Shown here piece by piece: positions 58,610 to 61,598 of a DNA stretch of 61,598 nt (position 1 is the first letter of the stretch; each line of letters opens with the position of its first letter). The DNA comes from Xenorhabdus innexi (GTDB lineage Bacteria > Pseudomonadota > Gammaproteobacteria > Enterobacterales > Enterobacteriaceae). The stretch is taken from contig NZ_NIBU01000021.1 of assembly GCF_002632485.1 (NCBI RefSeq), positions 1 to 61,598 on the forward strand, in the 5' to 3' direction. Both the position numbers and the translations under genes were made by a program. The notes beneath the pieces are model-generated. The model was not told the origin of the DNA. It saw only the letters and a program-made list of their open reading frames with translations, and searched no databases.

Positions 58610-60067
58610 ATGACAATAACTTCTGAACAATTGATCGCACTGTTGCCGCTATTAATCGTCGGATTGACGGTGGTGGTTGTGATGCTGTCCATTGCATGGC
58701 GACGCGATCATTTTACTAACGTCACCCTGACGGTGATTGGCCTGAATCTGGCACTGTTTTCTCTCTATTTTGTCGGGCAGCAGGAGCCGATGGATGTCAC
58801 TCCGCTGATCCATGTGGATCGCTTTGCGATGTTCTATACGGCGCTAGTGTTGGTTGCGAGCCTTGCGACGACAACATTTGCCTATTCATGGCTGGAAAAC
58901 TATCCCGATAACAAAGAAGAATTTTACCTGCTGGTATTAATTGCAGCGGCGGGGGGAATTCTGCTTTCAGCGGCCAATCACATGGCATCATTGTTTATCG
59001 GTATTGAGTTAATCACTCTGCCATTGTTTGGCCTGATTGGTTATGCATTCCGCCAGAAGCGTTCACTGGAAGCGAGTATCAAATATATGCTGTTGTCTGC
59101 GGCAGCATCCTCGTTCCTGCTGTTCGGTATCGCCCTGCTGTATGCGGAATCGGGTGATTTGTCTTTCGCAGCACTGGGCAGAAGCCTGAGCGACAGCAAA
59201 CTGCATGAGCCGCTGGTTCTGGCTGGGCTGGGTATGATGATTGTCGGGCTGGGTTTCAAACTCTCCCTCTTCCCTTTCCAGCTTTGGACACCAGATGTTT
59301 ATCAGGGCGCACCGGCACCGGTATCGACCTTTCTGGCAACGGCGAGTAAAGTGGCAATCTTTGCTGTGGTAATGCGTTTGTTTGTACAGGCTCCGGTAAC
59401 AGACAGTGAAACCCTGCGTATTGTATTAACGGTGATTGCAATTGCTTCTATCCTGTTTGGTAACCTGCTGGCACTGACACAGAGCAATATCAAACGGTTG
59501 CTCGGTTACTCATCCATTGCCCATCTGGGCTATTTGCTGGTGGTATTAATCGCCATCAAAGATCACACACTGGCAGAAGAAACTGCGGGAATTTATCTGG
59601 CAGGTTATCTGCTTGCCAGCATCGGCGCATTTGGTGTCGTCAGCCTGATGTCCAGCCCGTACAGAGGCCCTGATGCTGAATCACTGTTCTCCTACCGTGG
59701 TTTGTTCTGGCATAAACCCATCCTGTCAGCAGTGATGACAATCATGATGCTGTCATTGGCAGGCATCCCGCTGACATTTGGTTTCATTGGTAAATTCTAT
59801 GTTATCGCAACAGGTGTTGAAGCCAGACTGTGGTGGCTGACCGGCGCGGTGGTACTGGGCAGTGCGATAGGTCTTTATTTCTACCTGCGTGTGATGGTGA
59901 GTTTATACCTGCCAGCACCAAAAGCACTGAACCGCGATACACCAAGAAACTGGGCATTAACCTCCGGTGGTATAGTGGTACTACTCACAGCATTACTGGT
60001 TCTGCTACTCGGTGTCTGGCCGCAGCCATTGATTGATATTGTTCAGCAGGCAAAAAGCGTGATGTAA
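58610..60067 (+). CDS. nuoN: NADH-quinone oxidoreductase subunit N
   Basis: This third antiporter-like subunit (485 residues) has [20 protein letters not shown] and [20 protein letters not shown] with the channel lysine, and [17 protein letters not shown]. It is the last gene of the operon, with a terminator about 45 bp downstream. Confidence 0.97.
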   Translation: MTITSEQLIALLPLLIVGLTVVVVMLSIAWRRDHFTNVTLTVIGLNLALFSLYFVGQQEPMDVTPLIHVDRFAMFYTALVLVASLATTTFAYSWLENYPDNKEEFYLLVLIAAAGGILLSAANHMASLFIGIELITLPLFGLIGYAFRQKRSLEASIKYMLLSAAASSFLLFGIALLYAESGDLSFAALGRSLSDSKLHEPLVLAGLGMMIVGLGFKLSLFPFQLWTPDVYQGAPAPVSTFLATASKVAIFAVVMRLFVQAPVTDSETLRIVLTVIAIASILFGNLLALTQSNIKRLLGYSSIAHLGYLLVVLIAIKDHTLAEETAGIYLAGYLLASIGAFGVVSLMSSPYRGPDAESLFSYRGLFWHKPILSAVMTIMMLSLAGIPLTFGFIGKFYVIATGVEARLWWLTGAVVLGSAIGLYFYLRVMVSLYLPAPKALNRDTPRNWALTSGGIVVLLTALLVLLLGVWPQPLIDIVQQAKSVM

Positions 60068-60112
60068 AGCTAAAGTATTAAAGAGTATTATTATTCAATA
60101 TGTTATTAGAGG

Positions 60113-60137
60113 CCCAGCTATGATTAGCTGGGTTTTT
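60113..60137 (+). terminator. Rho-independent terminator of the nuo operon
   Basis: CCCAGCTA and TAGCTGGG form a compact 8 bp stem with a 4 nt loop, followed by five T. Confidence 0.92.
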
Positions 60138-60263
60138 GTTTCTTTATTGCCAATAAATGTCAGATGGAAATCATTCATTTGTTGAGAAATATTGCCTTGT
60201 TTCTATATTTAATGGCACCTATGATAATTAGTGCCCAAAAGCAATGATTATTGTGAGGTACTA

Positions 60264-61007
60264 ATGAAACTCTCCAAATCTCGGAATCTCAAATTACCAC
60301 CAATCCCCATTCCATCATCGGCAGAAGCGAATATTAAAGATCTGGTTGAAAAATCTGCTGTTCAGTGGATTAGAAACAATAAACAGCTTTCTTTTATCGG
60401 TAACAATGGTTTGGTTTATCGTCTCCTCGAAGAAGCAATCCAAGCTATCGAATTGACTAATATCGGAAAAGATTTGTTGGGCCGTATTGAATCAACATGT
60501 CGCCGTAAGTCAGAAGAATTAATCATCCATCTCAATTCTAGTAAATTCGCGGTTGATCCGCTTCGTGCATCCGATGCTCATAATCATAAGGGAAGCGGTT
60601 CCAACTTTTATTGTAACCTAACTAAGCTTGATTCTCTTTATGAATCAGGAATAACACGGCCTCAGCGTTATGCTTGCATGGTATTTCATGAATTACTCCA
60701 TGTTCTTCATAACTTAAACGGGGAACATGGAGAACATCCTCTTGGTATACGTCCTTGTCCTATACCGGGAGCATTGGTGGATTCTACGGCTCTACTTGAA
60801 GAAGCAAGAACGGTTGGATTAGGTAGATTTTCGAATGAAATTCTTTCAGAAAATAAGTTCAGAGCAGAACTTGGTGTTCCACGCAGAACTGTCTACCAGC
60901 ATGAATCAGCTGCAATATACGATGATAATACAGTAATCAAGGGAGTAGAAAAGAGGGAACCTCTATACTCTGATATTTTGGTTGTTTCTTCTGAAAAATA
61001 TGATTAA
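60264..61007 (+). CDS. Putative M91-family zinc metalloprotease effector (NleD/HopH1-like)
   Basis: The 247-residue protein carries HELLH at 142-146 (VFHELLHVLHNLNGEHGE), a zinc-protease HExxH motif. Around it are features I associate with peptidase family M91: an AHNHKGSGSNFYCNL strand upstream, and a downstream EEARTVGL ... SENKFRAELGVPRRTVY segment that resembles the 'TEN.iR.ElG.P.R..Y' tail of NleD and HopH1. Those are type III effectors that cleave host MAP kinases. There is no signal peptide or membrane segment. The ATG at 60264 is chosen because GAGG (60255-60258) is 5 nt upstream; the GTG at 60231 has no site. It is AT-rich and lies between the nuo terminator and an IS copy, so it is probably acquired. 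Host target and secretion are inferred. Confidence 0.7.
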   Translation: MKLSKSRNLKLPPIPIPSSAEANIKDLVEKSAVQWIRNNKQLSFIGNNGLVYRLLEEAIQAIELTNIGKDLLGRIESTCRRKSEELIIHLNSSKFAVDPLRASDAHNHKGSGSNFYCNLTKLDSLYESGITRPQRYACMVFHELLHVLHNLNGEHGEHPLGIRPCPIPGALVDSTALLEEARTVGLGRFSNEILSENKFRAELGVPRRTVYQHESAAIYDDNTVIKGVEKREPLYSDILVVSSEKYD

Positions 61008-61446
61008 AAGTGTAATAGATATTTTTAATAAGTCATGATACTCAGCGCGTTAATAAGCAAATGTTCCCGCATTTTGATGAGCCCTGTATCTGATGAATAT
61101 AATAATAGCCTCAGTTTTACTGAGCCATATGAGTGGCCTCTTCTAAAAATAAATACACTGTCAATTTACTGTAACAGTGAAGGGAGAGGCCCTAATATAG
61201 ACCCTTGGATATTCCTATAATCGTTTTATATCCATCAAAAATCGGACTTGAAAGGAAATAGTGTTTATTAGTCTTGGTTTGATTAAAGGTTTATTCTTCA
61301 TGATGAAGTTTAATTATAGAGATAGTGAACGGTTTTCTTAAGTGACTAATTAATAAACCATTAATCCCTTATGGGATTCCATGTGTTCTTTTATATGAGC
61401 AAATACTGTTTTGTTTATATAATGTTCACTGTTTATAAAATAAAAT
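61008..61446. other. AT-rich region between the M91-like gene and the right IS
   Basis: About 440 bp with no supported gene. One short open frame (61035-61220, 61 codons, plus strand) exists, but it has no ribosome-binding site and no recognised similarity. It may be chance or a decayed remnant. A palindromic stretch around 61280-61310 (TTCTTCATGATGAAG) is visible, of unknown meaning. Confidence 0.35.
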
Positions 61447-61598
61447 TTCTTGCATTCACATAATAAGTGCAACACCGTTATGAACGAAGTAAACGAGTCG
61501 GTATGCCTTTAAATAACTCATTCGGTGTTTGATAACCTCGCGTTTTTCGAGGACGTTTATTTAATCGATTTGCCACGAGATTTATCTCCAACTCTGAG
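61447..61598 (-). mobile_element. Right IS30-family insertion sequence, 3' end only
   Basis: This is the exact inverted copy of 1-152, reading on the minus strand. The flanking bases beyond 61447 differ from those beyond 152, confirming separate insertions in opposite orientation. Only the distal end lies in the window. Confidence 0.8.
61478..61597 (-). pseudogene. IS30-family transposase, C-terminal 39 residues (cut by window edge)
   Basis: Same 39-residue C-terminal piece as at the left end, in inverted orientation, with its stop at 61478-61480. The upstream part lies outside the window. Confidence 0.75.

Noticed and set aside
61035-61220. Possible 61-codon gene before the right IS
   Set aside because: No ribosome-binding site, no similarity and no context. 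Mentioned only within the region entry.

Overview
The window is about 61.6 kb of AT-rich enterobacterial chromosome, most likely from Xenorhabdus or Photorhabdus (Morganellaceae). Three things support this. The gene order yfbV-hxpA-yfbS-yfbR-alaA-lrhA-nuoA..N beside ackA-pta, with a fused nuoCD, is the Enterobacterales arrangement. Two giant nonribosomal peptide synthetase (NRPS) genes sit among housekeeping genes. The LrhA protein is the orthologue of what is called HexA in those symbionts. Genus or species cannot be fixed from the sequence alone.

Layout. (1) 1-152 and 61447-61598 are identical inverted copies of the 3' end of an IS30-family insertion sequence, so the window is the unique stretch between two oppositely oriented IS copies. 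The left copy cuts off a membrane-protein gene. (2) 936-1520 is an orphan GNAT acetyltransferase. (3) 2213-9865 is the complete arginine succinyltransferase operon astCADBE followed by a CycA-like amino acid permease. (4) 9812-33132, minus strand, is a two-gene, seven-module NRPS locus (Cs-A-T-C/E-A-T-C/E-A-T, then C-A-T-C-A-T-C/E-A-T-C-A-T-partial TE). The genes are joined by an ATGA overlap, and the last thioesterase is reduced to an N-terminal stub that runs tail-to-tail into the permease. (5) 33435-36857, minus strand, is ackA-pta. (6) 37122-44218 holds yfbV, hxpA, yfbS, yfbR, alaA and lrhA/hexA. (7) 44929-60067 is the complete NADH dehydrogenase I operon nuoABCDEFGHIJKLMN. (8) 60264-61007 is a zinc-metalloprotease-like gene (HELLH) resembling NleD/M91 type III effectors.

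How the genes work together. The ast genes degrade arginine to glutamate and succinate with release of ammonia, and the permease may feed that pathway. Pta-AckA and complex I are central energy metabolism. The NRPS locus is the accessory element. By hand-read specificity codes it would build an N-acylated heptapeptide X-Asn-Ser-Asn-X-X-X with several D residues. Its release domain is broken, so it is either decaying or depends on release in trans. A Fur-box-like palindrome lies in its promoter region. No MbtH, phosphopantetheinyl transferase, tailoring enzyme or dedicated exporter is present in the window.

No tRNA, rRNA or CRISPR array was seen. Open frames antisense to or out of frame with the genes listed were treated as shadows.
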